Assembly (NCBI RefSeq): GCF_051257895.1 | Contig: NZ_CP194331.1 | Coordinates: 2,480,001 to 2,544,000 of the forward strand | Origin: Gallionella straubiae | GTDB lineage: Bacteria > Pseudomonadota > Gammaproteobacteria > Burkholderiales > Gallionellaceae | DNA: 64,000 bases | Direction: 5' to 3' | In this document: positions 26,222 to 35,661 of the stretch, piece by piece | Position numbering within the stretch: position 1 is the first letter of the stretch | Layout: every line of letters starts with the position of its first letter | Position numbers and translations under genes: made by a program | The notes under the pieces: model-generated | What the model saw: only the letters and a program-made list of their open reading frames with translations | Database searches by the model: none | Told to the model about the DNA's origin: nothing

Positions 26222-28012
26222 ATGCAGTTAATCCGCAATTTCTCCATCATCGCCCATATCGACCACGGCAAGTCCACGCTGGCAGACCGCATCATTCAAC
26301 TGTGCGGCGGGCTGTCCGACCGCGAAATGGAGGCGCAGGTGCTCGACTCCATGGATCTGGAGCGCGAGCGCGGCATCACCATCAAGGCGCAGACCGCCGC
26401 GCTGCAATACCGGGCGCACGACGGGCAGGTGTACAACCTCAATCTGATCGACACGCCGGGGCATGTGGATTTTTCCTACGAAGTATCGCGCTCGCTGTCC
26501 GCCTGCGAAGGCGCGCTGCTGGTGGTGGACGCCTCGCAGGGTGTGGAGGCGCAGACCGTGGCAAACTGCTACACCGCGCTGGATCTGGGCGTGGAAGTGG
26601 TGCCGGTGCTGAACAAGATCGACCTGCCGTCCGCCAACCCGGACAACGCCATCGAGGAAATCGAGGAAGTGATCGGTATCGATGCACACGATGCGGTGCG
26701 TTGCTCGGCCAAGACCGGCGAAGGCGTGCGGGACGTGCTGGAAGCGTTGATTGCCAGGGTGCCTGCGCCGCAAGGCGATCCGGATGCGCCTCTGCAGGCG
26801 CTGATCATCGACTCATGGTTCGACAACTACGTCGGCGTGGTGATGCTGGTGCGGGTGGTGAACGGCACGCTCAGGCCCAAGGAAAAAATCCTGCTGATGG
26901 CCACTGGTGCGCAGCAACTGACCGAGCACATCGGCGTGTTTACGCCCAAGTCGCAGAACCGCGAAACGCTCACGGCCGGGCAGGTGGGCTTCGTGATTGC
27001 CGGCATCAAGGAGCTGAAAGCGGCCAAGGTCGGCGATACCATCACCCATCAGGCCAGGCCTGCACAGCAGCCGCTGCCGGGCTTCAAGGAAATCCAGCCG
27101 CAGGTGTTTGCCGGATTGTTCCCGGTGGAATCGAACCAGTACGAAGCGCTACGCGACTCACTGGAAAAGCTCAAGCTGAACGATGCCGCGTTGCGCTACG
27201 AGCCGGAGGTATCGCAGGCGCTGGGCTTCGGCTTCCGCTGCGGTTTCCTCGGCCTGCTGCATATGGAAATCGTGCAGGAGCGGCTGGAGCGCGAATTCGA
27301 CATGGACCTGATCACCACGGCACCGACGGTGATCTACGAAGTGGTGTTGCGCGACGGCACGGTGCTGATGGTGGACAACCCGTCCAAGATGCCCGACCCG
27401 TCTAAAATCGAGGAAATCCGTGAGCCGATTGTCACGGTCAACCTGTATATGCCGCAGGAATACGTCGGTTCGGTGATTACGCTGTGCACCCAGAAACGCG
27501 GCGTGCAGATCAACATGAGCTATCACGGCAAGCAGGTGATGCTGGTGTATGAAATGCCGATGGCGGAGATCGTGCTCGACTTCTTCGATAAGCTGAAATC
27601 GGTGTCGCGCGGTTATGCGTCGATGGATTACGAGTTCAAGGAATACCGCGCGGCGGACGTGGTCAAGGTGGACATGCTGATCAACGGCGACAAGGTGGAT
27701 GCGCTAGCAGTGATCGTACACCGCGCCAACAGCCAGTACCGCGGACGCGAGGTGGCGGCCAAGATGCGCGAACTGATCCCGCGCCAGATGTATGATGTGG
27801 CGATCCAGGCGACCATCGGATCGAACATCATCGCGCGCGAAAACGTCAAGGCGCTGCGCAAGAACGTGCTGGCCAAATGCTACGGTGGTGACATTTCGCG
27901 CAAGAAGAAGCTGCTGGAAAAACAGAAGGCTGGCAAGAAGCGCATGAAACAGGTGGGTAGCGTGGAAATTCCGCAGGAGGCGTTCCTGGCGATTCTGCGT
28001 GTGGATGAATAG
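26222..28012 (+). CDS. lepA: Elongation factor 4 LepA
   Basis: Ribosome-associated GTPase that assists translation and back-translocation. G1 is AHIDHGKSTL, the switch I Thr is in RGITIKAQ, G3 is DTPGHVDFSYE and G4 is NKIDLP. The characteristic C-terminal domain is present (RREVAAKMRELIPRQMYDV-like, read as REVAAKMRELIPRQ; GGDISRKKKLLEKQKAGKKR). At 596 residues it is full length. A TAGAAT hexamer at 26170-26175 may be a promoter -10 element. It leads the lepA-lepB-rnc-era-recO-pdxJ-acpS operon. Confidence 0.97.
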   Translation: MQLIRNFSIIAHIDHGKSTLADRIIQLCGGLSDREMEAQVLDSMDLERERGITIKAQTAALQYRAHDGQVYNLNLIDTPGHVDFSYEVSRSLSACEGALLVVDASQGVEAQTVANCYTALDLGVEVVPVLNKIDLPSANPDNAIEEIEEVIGIDAHDAVRCSAKTGEGVRDVLEALIARVPAPQGDPDAPLQALIIDSWFDNYVGVVMLVRVVNGTLRPKEKILLMATGAQQLTEHIGVFTPKSQNRETLTAGQVGFVIAGIKELKAAKVGDTITHQARPAQQPLPGFKEIQPQVFAGLFPVESNQYEALRDSLEKLKLNDAALRYEPEVSQALGFGFRCGFLGLLHMEIVQERLEREFDMDLITTAPTVIYEVVLRDGTVLMVDNPSKMPDPSKIEEIREPIVTVNLYMPQEYVGSVITLCTQKRGVQINMSYHGKQVMLVYEMPMAEIVLDFFDKLKSVSRGYASMDYEFKEYRAADVVKVDMLINGDKVDALAVIVHRANSQYRGREVAAKMRELIPRQMYDVAIQATIGSNIIARENVKALRKNVLAKCYGGDISRKKKLLEKQKAGKKRMKQVGSVEIPQEAFLAILRVDE

Positions 28013-28020
28013 GAAGAATA

Positions 28021-28824
28021 ATGGATTTCGCACTGGTTCTGTTTATATTGCTGCTGGTCACCGGCGGGGTCTGGCTGCTGGATCGCTTTGTGCTGGCGGC
28101 AAAGCGCGGCAGCGAAGCCGCCGAACCCTGGTGGATTGAATACGCCAAGAGCTTCTTTCCGGTGATCCTGATCGTATTTTTCATCCGCTCCTTCCTCGTC
28201 GAGCCGTTCAAGATACCTTCCGGCTCGATGATACCGACCCTGCAGGTGGGTGACTTCATTCTGGTGAACAAATTCACCTACGGCATCCGCCTGCCCATCG
28301 TCAACAAAAAACTGGTGCAGGTCAACGATCCGCAGCGCGGCGACGTGATGGTGTTCCACTATCCGGAAAACCCCTCGCTGGATTACATCAAGCGCGTGGT
28401 GGCGCTCCCCGGTGATACGGTCGAGTATCGCAGCAAGCGGCTCTGGATCAACGGCGTCGAGCAAACACAGCGGCCGGACGGCGATTACAATTACGTTGAG
28501 ACCGGCCTTAATTTTGTGCATACTGAAAAGCGCCTCGAAATGCTGGGCGGGCGCCAGCATGCTGTGCTGGTGAACCCCGAGCTGCCGACGCTGCATCTGG
28601 GATCGGTAGCCGAGTTCAAGGGGCGCGAGAATTGCCGCTACGACAACGAGATGGTGCGCTGCAAGGTGCCGGATGGGCATTACTTCATGCTCGGCGATAA
28701 TCGCGACAACAGCCGCGATAGTCGCTACTGGGGGTTCGTGCCGGACAATCAGATCGTCGGCAAGGCGTTTTTTATCTGGATGAATTTTTCCGATCTGAAG
28801 CGGATCGGCCTGTCAATCAACTGA
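28021..28824 (+). CDS. lepB: Signal peptidase I LepB
   Basis: Inner-membrane protease that cleaves Sec and Tat signal peptides. Two N-terminal membrane segments (ALVLFILLLVTGGVWLL and SFFPVILIVFFIRSFLV) precede the catalytic Ser in IPSGSMIPTLQVGD and the Lys in DYIKRVVALPGD, with the box E motif GDNRDNSRDSRYWGFV. At 267 residues it is slightly shorter than E. coli LepB. The start is eight bases after lepA. Confidence 0.96.
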   Translation: MDFALVLFILLLVTGGVWLLDRFVLAAKRGSEAAEPWWIEYAKSFFPVILIVFFIRSFLVEPFKIPSGSMIPTLQVGDFILVNKFTYGIRLPIVNKKLVQVNDPQRGDVMVFHYPENPSLDYIKRVVALPGDTVEYRSKRLWINGVEQTQRPDGDYNYVETGLNFVHTEKRLEMLGGRQHAVLVNPELPTLHLGSVAEFKGRENCRYDNEMVRCKVPDGHYFMLGDNRDNSRDSRYWGFVPDNQIVGKAFFIWMNFSDLKRIGLSIN

Positions 28825-28858
28825 GCCAAAGAGCAACAAGTCAAAGGGGGAGAGCGAC

Positions 28859-29230
28859 ATGAACAAGGCAATGCCGGCAAGACAACGTGGGTTGACCTTT
28901 TCCGGGTTTATTTTCGGGGCATTCATCCTGGTGCTGGCCAGCATCGGGGGGTTGAAGCTCATCCCGGCCTATATGGAGGAGGCAAAAATCAGCAACCTGT
29001 TTACCGTGATCGCCAATGACCCGGAAATGCAGAAGGCCAGCCCGCGCGACATCCGCATGTCCTTTGCAAAGCGCGCCTCGATCGACAACATCACAGTTAT
29101 CACGCCGGAAGACATCGAAATCAACAGCAGCGGCAGCCGTATGGTGTTGAGCGCCAGCTATGCCGTCAAGATACCGCTGGTCGCCAACGTCAGCCTGTAC
29201 TTGGAATTCAGCCCGACTGGTGCCAAATAA
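28859..29230 (+). CDS. DUF4845 membrane protein
   Basis: A 123-residue protein found between lepB and rnc in many Beta- and Gammaproteobacteria. It has one N-terminal membrane segment resembling a pilin-like start (RGLTFSGFIFGAFILVLASI), followed by KLIPAYMEEAKI and a soluble domain ending YAVKIPLVANVSLYLEFS. The layout suggests an inner-membrane protein with a periplasmic domain; its function is unknown. GGGGGAGA precedes the ATG. Its end overlaps the start of rnc. Confidence 0.85.
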   Translation: MNKAMPARQRGLTFSGFIFGAFILVLASIGGLKLIPAYMEEAKISNLFTVIANDPEMQKASPRDIRMSFAKRASIDNITVITPEDIEINSSGSRMVLSASYAVKIPLVANVSLYLEFSPTGAK

Positions 29231-29903
29231 ACAAAGCAGCGCGCTATGCAGGCAACTGGGGCATGTCTTTGCACAGCCCCAGTTGCTGCAGCACGCCTTG
29301 ACCCACCGCAGCTACGCACCGGAGCATAACGAACGCCTGGAATTCCTGGGCGACAGCGTGCTGGGCTGCGTCATTGCAAAATACCTGTATGACAACTACC
29401 CGCAGCTGAGCGAGGGCGAGCTGTCGCGGCTGCGCTCCAACTTGGTCAGGGAAGACACGCTGGCGGTACTTGCGCAGCAACTCGGTCTGGGCAGCCAATT
29501 GCGGCTGGGCGAAGGTGAGCGCAAGAGCGGCGGCTTTCGCCGCCCTTCCATCCTGGCGGATGCGATGGAGGCGCTGTTCGGCGCGGTGTTGCTTGACGGC
29601 GGTTATACCGCCGCCGAAAAAGCCGTGCTGGGCCTGTATGTGCCTTATCTCGCGAAAGTCGATGTGCAGACGCTGGGCAAGGACGCCAAGACCCTGCTGC
29701 AGGAATACCTGCAAGGAAAACGCATTGCTTTGCCAACCTACACCATCCTTGCCACCGGCGGCCAGGCGCACGAGCAATCCTTCGAGGTGGAGTGTGCCAT
29801 CCCTTCGCTGAAAATCGCCACGCGCGGCGCAGGTGGCAGCCGCCGCAGCGCCGAACAACAGGCGGCGCAGGCCGCCTACCAACAGATAACCAAGACAACA
29901 TGA
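29220..29903 (+). CDS. rnc: Ribonuclease III
   Basis: Double-strand-specific endoribonuclease for rRNA processing and RNA turnover. The catalytic domain shows the signature ERLEFLGDSVLGCVIA and the second acidic cluster ILADAMEALFGAVLLDGG; the C-terminal dsRNA-binding domain is also present (DAKTLLQEYLQGKRIALPTY, GSRRSAEQQAAQAAYQ). GTG 29220, overlapping the DUF4845 stop, gives 227 residues, the usual size; an in-frame start at 29160 would overlap the previous gene by 70 bases. Confidence 0.95.
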   Translation: MPNKQSSALCRQLGHVFAQPQLLQHALTHRSYAPEHNERLEFLGDSVLGCVIAKYLYDNYPQLSEGELSRLRSNLVREDTLAVLAQQLGLGSQLRLGEGERKSGGFRRPSILADAMEALFGAVLLDGGYTAAEKAVLGLYVPYLAKVDVQTLGKDAKTLLQEYLQGKRIALPTYTILATGGQAHEQSFEVECAIPSLKIATRGAGGSRRSAEQQAAQAAYQQITKTT

Positions 29904-30829
29904 CCGAACAAGACTCTGCGGGCACCCACGCTACGGATAGCACGCCCGAACCATTCCGCAGCGGCTTCATCGCCATCGTCGGCCGGCCCAATGTGGGCAA
30001 GTCCACGCTGCTCAATCACCTGATCGGGCAGAAGATCAGCATCACCTCGCGCAAGGCACAGACCACGCGCCACCGCATCCACGGCATCCTCACCGACGAG
30101 CATGCGCAATTCGTGTTCGTCGACACGCCGGGGTTCCAGACCAAGCACCTGAACGCGCTGAACCGCGGCATGAACCGCGTTGTCACCAGCAGCCTGCGCG
30201 ACGTGCAGGTGGTAGTGTTCGTGCTGGAAGCGCTGCGCTACGACGAGCGCGACCGCGAGGTGCTCAAGCTGCTGCCGGACAACCGCCCCGTCGTGCTGGT
30301 CATCAACAAGATCGACGAGGTGGAGGACAAGGGACAATTGTTCTCGTTCGCCGAGCGCGTCGCGCAGGATTTCAAGTTCGCCGACATCGTGCCGGTCAGC
30401 GCGAAGCAGGGAGCGAAGCTGGACGAACTGCGCGAGGCCTTGCGCCGCCACCTGCCGCCGGGCGAACTGATCTACGACGCGGACGACGTCACCGACCGCA
30501 GCGAGCGCTTTCTCGCGGCGGAGCTGCTGCGCGAAAAAGTGTTCCGCTTCACCGGCGAGGAGCTCCCGTACTCGACCAGCGTGGTGATCGAGCAATTCAA
30601 GCTCGAAGGCAAGCTGCGCCGCATCCATGCCGCAATTCTTGTGGACAAGGAGGCGCACAAGGCGATGCTGATCGGCAAGAAGGGCGAGAAGCTCAAGGAG
30701 ATCGCCACGCAGGCGCGCCTCGACATGGAAAAGCTGTTCGACGGCAAGGTGTACCTCGAGGTGTTCGTCAAGCTGCGCAGCGGCTGGGCAGACGACACGC
30801 GCGTGCTGCGCTCACTGGGCTACGAATGA
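29900..30829 (+). CDS. era: Ribosome-assembly GTPase Era
   Basis: Essential GTPase that binds the 3' end of 16S rRNA during 30S maturation. G1 GRPNVGKSTLLN, switch I ITSRKAQTTRHRI, G3 DTPGF and G4 NKIDEV are present, followed by the KH domain (AILVDKEAHKAMLIGKKGEK, DGKVYLEVFVKL). There are 309 residues. ATG 29900 overlaps the rnc stop by four bases, so rnc and era are translationally coupled. Confidence 0.97.
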   Translation: MTEQDSAGTHATDSTPEPFRSGFIAIVGRPNVGKSTLLNHLIGQKISITSRKAQTTRHRIHGILTDEHAQFVFVDTPGFQTKHLNALNRGMNRVVTSSLRDVQVVVFVLEALRYDERDREVLKLLPDNRPVVLVINKIDEVEDKGQLFSFAERVAQDFKFADIVPVSAKQGAKLDELREALRRHLPPGELIYDADDVTDRSERFLAAELLREKVFRFTGEELPYSTSVVIEQFKLEGKLRRIHAAILVDKEAHKAMLIGKKGEKLKEIATQARLDMEKLFDGKVYLEVFVKLRSGWADDTRVLRSLGYE

Positions 30830-31554
30830 CCGCAGCCAGCCGGAACAGGCAGCAGGATGAGCCGGCCTTCGTGCTGCACAGCTACCCGTTTCGCGAGACC
30901 AGCCTGATTCTCGACGTGTTCAGCCGCAGCCACGGGCGTTTACCCATCATGGCACGCGGCGCGCGGCGGCCCAAGTCCAGCCTGCGTGGCGTGCTGATGA
31001 ACTTCCAGCCGCTGCTGCTCTCATGGTTCGGCAAGGGCGAGGTGCGCACCCTGCACGGCGCGGAATGGCAGGGCGGCCAGCCCTACCTGCAGGGCACGGC
31101 ACTGATGTGCGGCTTCTATCTCAACGAGCTGCTGCTCAACCTGCTGGCGCGCGACGACCCACACGAGCAACTGTTCGACTACTATCGCGCGACGCTGTAC
31201 CGTCTCGCGCACGAAAGCGACCATGCCGCGACGCTGCGCTGTTTCGAGAAGCACCTGCTGCAGGAACTCGGCTATGCGTTGCAACTGACCCATGAAGCGC
31301 GCACCGGCGAACCGATAGTCCCGGAAGTCTGCTATCGTTATATTGTTGAGCGCGGCCCGGTGCCGGACGAAGGCGAGTCCGAGGCGGGCCTGCCGATCGC
31401 GGGCAAGACGCTGCTCGATATCGCGGTCGACGATTACGTCGATGCGGTTACGGTACAGCAGAGCAAGCAACTGATGCGCATGCTGCTGAACCACTATCTC
31501 GGCGGCAAGGCATTGCATACGCGCGAACTCATCAAGGACCTACAGAAACTATGA
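30826..31554 (+). CDS. recO: DNA repair protein RecO
   Basis: RecFOR-pathway protein that anneals single strands and loads RecA with RecR. The N-terminal OB-fold (AFVLHSYPFRETSLILDVFS, GRLPIMARGARRPKSSLRG) and the helical C-terminal part are present in 242 residues. The protein lacks an obvious four-Cys zinc motif, as in E. coli RecO. ATG 30826 overlaps era by four bases. Confidence 0.94.
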   Translation: MTAASRNRQQDEPAFVLHSYPFRETSLILDVFSRSHGRLPIMARGARRPKSSLRGVLMNFQPLLLSWFGKGEVRTLHGAEWQGGQPYLQGTALMCGFYLNELLLNLLARDDPHEQLFDYYRATLYRLAHESDHAATLRCFEKHLLQELGYALQLTHEARTGEPIVPEVCYRYIVERGPVPDEGESEAGLPIAGKTLLDIAVDDYVDAVTVQQSKQLMRMLLNHYLGGKALHTRELIKDLQKL

Positions 31555-32267
31555 AACTTGGACTGAACATCGACCATGTCGCCACCCTGCGCCAGGCGCG
31601 CGGGTCGCGCTATCCCAACGTGGTACGTGCCGCGCTGATCTGCGAGGAAGCCGGCGCCGACGCGATCACGCTGCACCTGCGCGAAGATCGCCGCCATATC
31701 CAGGATGCAGACGTGGAAATTCTGCGCAGCATGCTGCAAACGCGCATGAACCTCGAGTGCGCGGTCACCGAAGAGATGATCGCGAATGCGCTGCGCATCA
31801 AGCCGCACGATCTGTGTCTGGTCCCGGAGCGCCGCGAGGAACTGACCACCGAAGGCGGGCTGGACGTGGTGCGCTACTTCGACGCGGTTAAGGCGGCCTG
31901 CGAGCGCTGCGCCGCGGCTGGCATCCGCGTGTCGCTGTTCATCGATCCCGACGGAAAGCAGATCGACGCCGCGCGGCGCATCGGTGCGCCGGTGGTCGAG
32001 CTGCACACCGGCCAGTACGCCGAGGCTGACAGCGTGCCGGAGCGCGAACATGAGCTGGAGCGCATCCGCGCCGCGGTAGCGCACGCCCATGCACAGGGCC
32101 TGCAGGTGAACGCCGGGCACGGCCTGCACTACCACAACGTGCAGCCTATCGTCGCGATCCCCCATATCGCCGAGCTCAACATCGGCCACGCGATCGTCTC
32201 CGAAGCGCTGTTTATCGGGCTGGATGCGGCGGTGCGCAAGATGAAGGCGCTGCTCGCTCAAGCATGA
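31551..32267 (+). CDS. pdxJ: Pyridoxine 5'-phosphate synthase PdxJ
   Basis: Condenses 1-deoxyxylulose 5-phosphate with 3-amino-2-oxopropyl phosphate to form pyridoxine 5'-phosphate (DXP-dependent vitamin B6 route). Conserved segments are LGLNIDHVATLRQARG, DAITLHLREDRRHIQD, CLVPERREELTTEGGLDV and QVNAGHGLHYHNV. At 238 residues it is complete. It overlaps recO and acpS by four bases at each end. Confidence 0.97.
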   Translation: MKLGLNIDHVATLRQARGSRYPNVVRAALICEEAGADAITLHLREDRRHIQDADVEILRSMLQTRMNLECAVTEEMIANALRIKPHDLCLVPERREELTTEGGLDVVRYFDAVKAACERCAAAGIRVSLFIDPDGKQIDAARRIGAPVVELHTGQYAEADSVPEREHELERIRAAVAHAHAQGLQVNAGHGLHYHNVQPIVAIPHIAELNIGHAIVSEALFIGLDAAVRKMKALLAQA

Positions 32268-32644
32268 TATTTGGCATCGGCACCGACATCGTCGAAATTT
32301 CCCGCATCGAGGCGATCTGGGCGCGCTACGGCGAGCGCTTCGCAGGGCGCATTTTGAGCGAGAGCGAACTGGCGGAGCTGCGCGGGCAGGCCGCTCCCGC
32401 GAGATTCCTCGCCAAGCGCTTCGCCGCCAAGGAGGCGTTTGCCAAGGCGGCTGGCAGCGGCATGCGCCCTCCCGTGAGCTTTCATCGTATCGGCGTCACG
32501 CACGACGGCCTCGGTAAGCCGGTGTTGCAGTTCGACGAGACCTTGCGCGCTTATCTGGCCCAGTTGGGTGTCAACAGGCACCATGTTTCGATCAGCGACG
32601 AGAGGGGGATGGTGGTGACGTTTGTGGTGCTGGAGAGCGTGTAG
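32264..32644 (+). CDS. acpS: Holo-[acyl-carrier-protein] synthase AcpS
   Basis: Transfers 4'-phosphopantetheine from CoA to acyl carrier protein. The family signatures are GIGTDIVEISRIEAIWARYG and FLAKRFAAKEAFAKAAGSGM, with the metal-binding Asp and Glu, and the C-terminal HVSISDE. There are 126 residues. It is the last gene of the lepA operon; a palindromic repeat follows at once, then an opposing gene. Confidence 0.96.
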   Translation: MIFGIGTDIVEISRIEAIWARYGERFAGRILSESELAELRGQAAPARFLAKRFAAKEAFAKAAGSGMRPPVSFHRIGVTHDGLGKPVLQFDETLRAYLAQLGVNRHHVSISDERGMVVTFVVLESV

Positions 32645-32646
32645 CC

Positions 32647-32678
32647 GGTCGGGTTACGGCCTGCGGCCTGACCCGACC
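32647..32678. repeat. Palindromic repeat after acpS
   Basis: Inverted ends GGTCGGGT and ACCCGACC flank ACGGCCTGCGGCC. It is REP-like in shape, without a T-run, and may protect the 3' end of the lepA operon mRNA. Confidence 0.6.
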
Positions 32679-32720
32679 TGCAACTACGCCTTATAGGGTT
32701 GCGCCGCGAGCCTTACGCAG

Positions 32721-33263
32721 TTAAGGATGGCCTAAAATTTCTTTTTGCTGAGCTAAATACACTTCATTGCTGATTAGGCCAGAATCATGGAGTTTTTTAG
32801 CTTCCTTAAGTTTTTCTTCTTTTGTTTGAATGGTTGCTGCCGCAGTCTTGGAAGATGAATCTTGTCGAGATTCGTTGCTGGAAATTGCAGGCGATTCTTT
32901 TTCCATTACGATAGTAATATCTGCAGGGTAGGCGTACATAGCGCCAGTTATCATGTCAGTAATGCCAAAATCAAGCATCACTCCTGTAACGCCGGCTGTT
33001 GTTGCGCCGCTAACTATCCTAGTCGTTTTTTGTGGGTAACCTGGGGCCGAGCACTGGACTATTATGTCGTCCTTGTCTTTGTGAACCAAGATGGTATTTG
33101 AACTCGAACTTACGGAGCCTAACTCACCATCACCCGTCCGGCTCAAAATGCATTTTGCTTCTTTGGGCTCAAGCTTAAAAGATAAGGTCTGCGAGGTACC
33201 TTGGGTTACAGATGCACAGCCTGTCAGGCCAATAATAAAAACGGGCAAAAGAATAATACGCAT
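32721..33263 (-). CDS. Lipoprotein with C-terminal SHOCT-like motif
   Basis: A 180-residue predicted lipoprotein: signal MRIILLPVFIIGLTGCASV with a lipobox LTGC, then a beta-rich domain (SFKLEPKEAKCILSRTGDGE, IIVQCSAPGYPQKTT) resembling small surface or assembly lipoproteins, and a hydrophobic glycine-containing stretch. The C-terminal KLKEAKKLHDSGLISNEVYL is a SHOCT-type short domain. The DNA is clearly less G+C-rich than its neighbours, and the gene interrupts acpS-nagZ on the opposite strand, so it is probably acquired. Function unknown. Confidence 0.75.
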   Translation of the reverse strand: MRIILLPVFIIGLTGCASVTQGTSQTLSFKLEPKEAKCILSRTGDGELGSVSSSSNTILVHKDKDDIIVQCSAPGYPQKTTRIVSGATTAGVTGVMLDFGITDMITGAMYAYPADITIVMEKESPAISSNESRQDSSSKTAAATIQTKEEKLKEAKKLHDSGLISNEVYLAQQKEILGHP

Positions 33264-33475
33264 GCAAATTTCCTCTCCAATTGGAATGAATGTGAATAAA
33301 TAGGGATCATCCTTTTCCCTCCTGACTACGATTGCAGTGTCCTACCATATCTAGCAATAAACAATATGCCGAGCGGCATATACACTTTTCTCTGGAGTTA
33401 TGGTAAGTGGCGCTGCTTTCTAGTGAATCCCCCGTATAATCCGCCACATTTTGAATTGACCGAGTGGGAGCAGAT

Positions 33476-34525
33476 ATGGGCTTAGGGCCGGTGATGCTGG
33501 ATGTGGCGGGCAAGGCGCTGGCGGCGGAGGACGAGGCGCGGCTCAGGCATCCGCTGGTCGGCGGGGTGATCCTGTTTGCGCGCAACTACGAGTCGCCGGG
33601 GCAGTTGGCCGAGCTGACCGCGGCGATCCACGCGCTGCGCACGCCGCCGCTGCTGATTGCGGTCGATCACGAGGGCGGGCGGGTGCAGCGCTTCCGCGAG
33701 GGTTTCACGAAGATTCCCGCGATGCGCGAGCTTGGCAAAATCTGGGATGCGCATCCGCAGCGCGCGCGGCACCTCGCGCAGCAGGCGGGCTATGTGCTCG
33801 CGGCGGAGTTGCGCGCGTGCGGCGTGGACTTCAGCTTCACGCCGGTGCTGGACGTGGATTACGGGCAGAGCAGCGTGATCGGCGATCGCGCCTTCCACAG
33901 CGACCCGCAGGCGATTGCCGAGCTGGCGCACAGCCTGCTGCTTGGCCTCAAGCACGGCGGCATGCACACGGTCGGCAAGCATTTCCCCGGCCACGGTTAC
34001 GTGCAGGCCGACTCGCATCTGGAGATTCCGGTGGACGAGCGCGAGTTCGTCGATATCGAGATGTGCGACTTGGTGCCGTTCCGGCGCATGGTGGATTACG
34101 GCCTGAGCGCGGTGATGCCCGCGCATGTCATCTATCCCAGGGTGGACAGCCGTCCGGCGGGGTTTTCGCCGATCTGGCTCAAGCATGTGCTGCGCGGCCT
34201 GCTCGGTTTCGAGGGTGTCATCTTCAGTGACGACCTCTCCATGGAGGGCGCGACGGTCGCGGGCGGCATCGTGCAGCGCGCCGAGGCCGCGCTGAACGCG
34301 GGTTGCGACATGGTGCTGGTATGCAACAAGCCGGAATCGGCGGACGAGCTGCTGCAGGGGCTGCGCTGGGAGATGTCCGCCGTCAGCCGTGCGCGCCTCG
34401 CGCAGATGCGCGGCCGCGCGCATCCCGAATCGCTGGCGCAGCTGCACGAGCAGCATGCCTTCCTCAAGGCGCTCGACGAGGTCGCAGCCATCGGCATAGG
34501 CAACGCGGAACTGCCGCTGGCGTGA
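33476..34525 (+). CDS. nagZ: Beta-N-acetylhexosaminidase NagZ
   Basis: Cytoplasmic glycoside hydrolase family 3 enzyme that removes GlcNAc from anhydromuropeptides in peptidoglycan recycling. The motif GKHFPGHGYVQADSHLEIP carries the catalytic His; the nucleophile Asp is in IFSDDLSMEGA, and LIAVDHEGGRVQRFR binds substrate. ATG 33476 gives 349 residues; the GTG at 33464 would add four. It probably belonged next to acpS before the lipoprotein gene was inserted. Confidence 0.95.
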   Translation: MGLGPVMLDVAGKALAAEDEARLRHPLVGGVILFARNYESPGQLAELTAAIHALRTPPLLIAVDHEGGRVQRFREGFTKIPAMRELGKIWDAHPQRARHLAQQAGYVLAAELRACGVDFSFTPVLDVDYGQSSVIGDRAFHSDPQAIAELAHSLLLGLKHGGMHTVGKHFPGHGYVQADSHLEIPVDEREFVDIEMCDLVPFRRMVDYGLSAVMPAHVIYPRVDSRPAGFSPIWLKHVLRGLLGFEGVIFSDDLSMEGATVAGGIVQRAEAALNAGCDMVLVCNKPESADELLQGLRWEMSAVSRARLAQMRGRAHPESLAQLHEQHAFLKALDEVAAIGIGNAELPLA

Positions 34526-34575
34526 TGCCGCCCCGCTTGAGATAATTCCCCGCATGACTTTCTGGTGGATAGAGC

Positions 34576-35661
34576 ATGAGTGAATTACAGGCAGCCCTGC
34601 TGGCTATCGGCGCCGGCGTGATCGTCGCGGTGTATGTCTTCGGCTGGTGGCAGCAGCGCAAGTACCGGCGCAAGTTCGGCGCGGCATTCAAGGCGAGCCA
34701 TGCGGACGCACTGTATCAGGAAAGCGCCGCCAGACCTGTGGAGCATATTCTGGAACCATTGGCCGGAGAGGCGCCGGTCGATGTGGCCGAAGAGGCCGCT
34801 CCTGCCGCAGAGATACCTGCCGCCACGCTGCTGGACGGCTCATGCGCCCTGCTGGAGGTGCGCAGCGATTTCATCATCGAATTGCACCTGGCCGAGCCCG
34901 GCCCGGCCACTGTGCTGCACGGGCTGTGGCAGCGCAAGTTCGATTTCGGCAAGCCGGTGCAGGTGTGCGGGCTGACCCTGACCAGCCGATGGGAACGCGC
35001 TATCGCCGAGAGCCAGACCCTGTATTCGCGCTTTCGCATCGCGCTGCAGCTGGCGGATCGCGGCGGCGCGATCAGTGCGGCGAAGCTCGCGGATTTTCGC
35101 GACCTGGTGCTCGGCGTCGCCAAGCAGATCAAGGCCGATACGGCCGTTCCGGATGTCGACGAGACGCACCACCGTGCGGTCGAACTGGATGTGTTCTGCG
35201 CCGACGTGGACCAGATGGTCGGGATCAACCTCGTGCCGCCCGGCGAGCGTATGCTGCCCGGCGCGAGGATCGCGCAGGCCGCCGCGCTGCACGGCATGAC
35301 GCTGGAAGCGGACGGCGCCTTCCATCTGCTGGACGCGCAGGGGCATAGCGCGTTCAGCCTGACCAGCCAGGACAGCAAACAGTTCCAGCACCACATGCTG
35401 GAGACCTTCGCCACGCCGGGGCTGACGCTGCTGCTCGACGTACCGCGCGTGAGGAATCCGACCGTGCAATTCGACGAAATGGTGCGCGTCGCACACGAAC
35501 TCGCGAGGGAGTTGCAGGCCAACCTGGTGGACGATCACCGCGTGGTGCTGAGCGACAACGGGCTGGCGCGCATCCGCGCGCAGATCGCCGCGGTCGAGGC
35601 GAAGATGGTCGAGAACGGCATCGCGCCGGGCAGCGGGCAGGCGCGCCGGCTTTTCACCTGA
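34576..35661 (+). CDS. zipA: Cell-division protein ZipA-like
   Basis: Inner-membrane protein that tethers FtsZ. The N-terminal membrane segment (AALLAIGAGVIVAVYVFGWW) is followed by a basic stretch (RKYRRKFG), an acidic Ala/Pro linker and a C-terminal ZipA-type FtsZ-binding domain (DVFCADVDQMVGINLVPPGE, GMTLEADGAFHLLD, HMLETFATPGLTLLLDVPRV). The stop overlaps the ligA ATG, and zipA-ligA pairing is known in many Proteobacteria. The 361 residues include a divergent central region, so ZipA-like is used. Confidence 0.85.
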   Translation: MSELQAALLAIGAGVIVAVYVFGWWQQRKYRRKFGAAFKASHADALYQESAARPVEHILEPLAGEAPVDVAEEAAPAAEIPAATLLDGSCALLEVRSDFIIELHLAEPGPATVLHGLWQRKFDFGKPVQVCGLTLTSRWERAIAESQTLYSRFRIALQLADRGGAISAAKLADFRDLVLGVAKQIKADTAVPDVDETHHRAVELDVFCADVDQMVGINLVPPGERMLPGARIAQAAALHGMTLEADGAFHLLDAQGHSAFSLTSQDSKQFQHHMLETFATPGLTLLLDVPRVRNPTVQFDEMVRVAHELARELQANLVDDHRVVLSDNGLARIRAQIAAVEAKMVENGIAPGSGQARRLFT

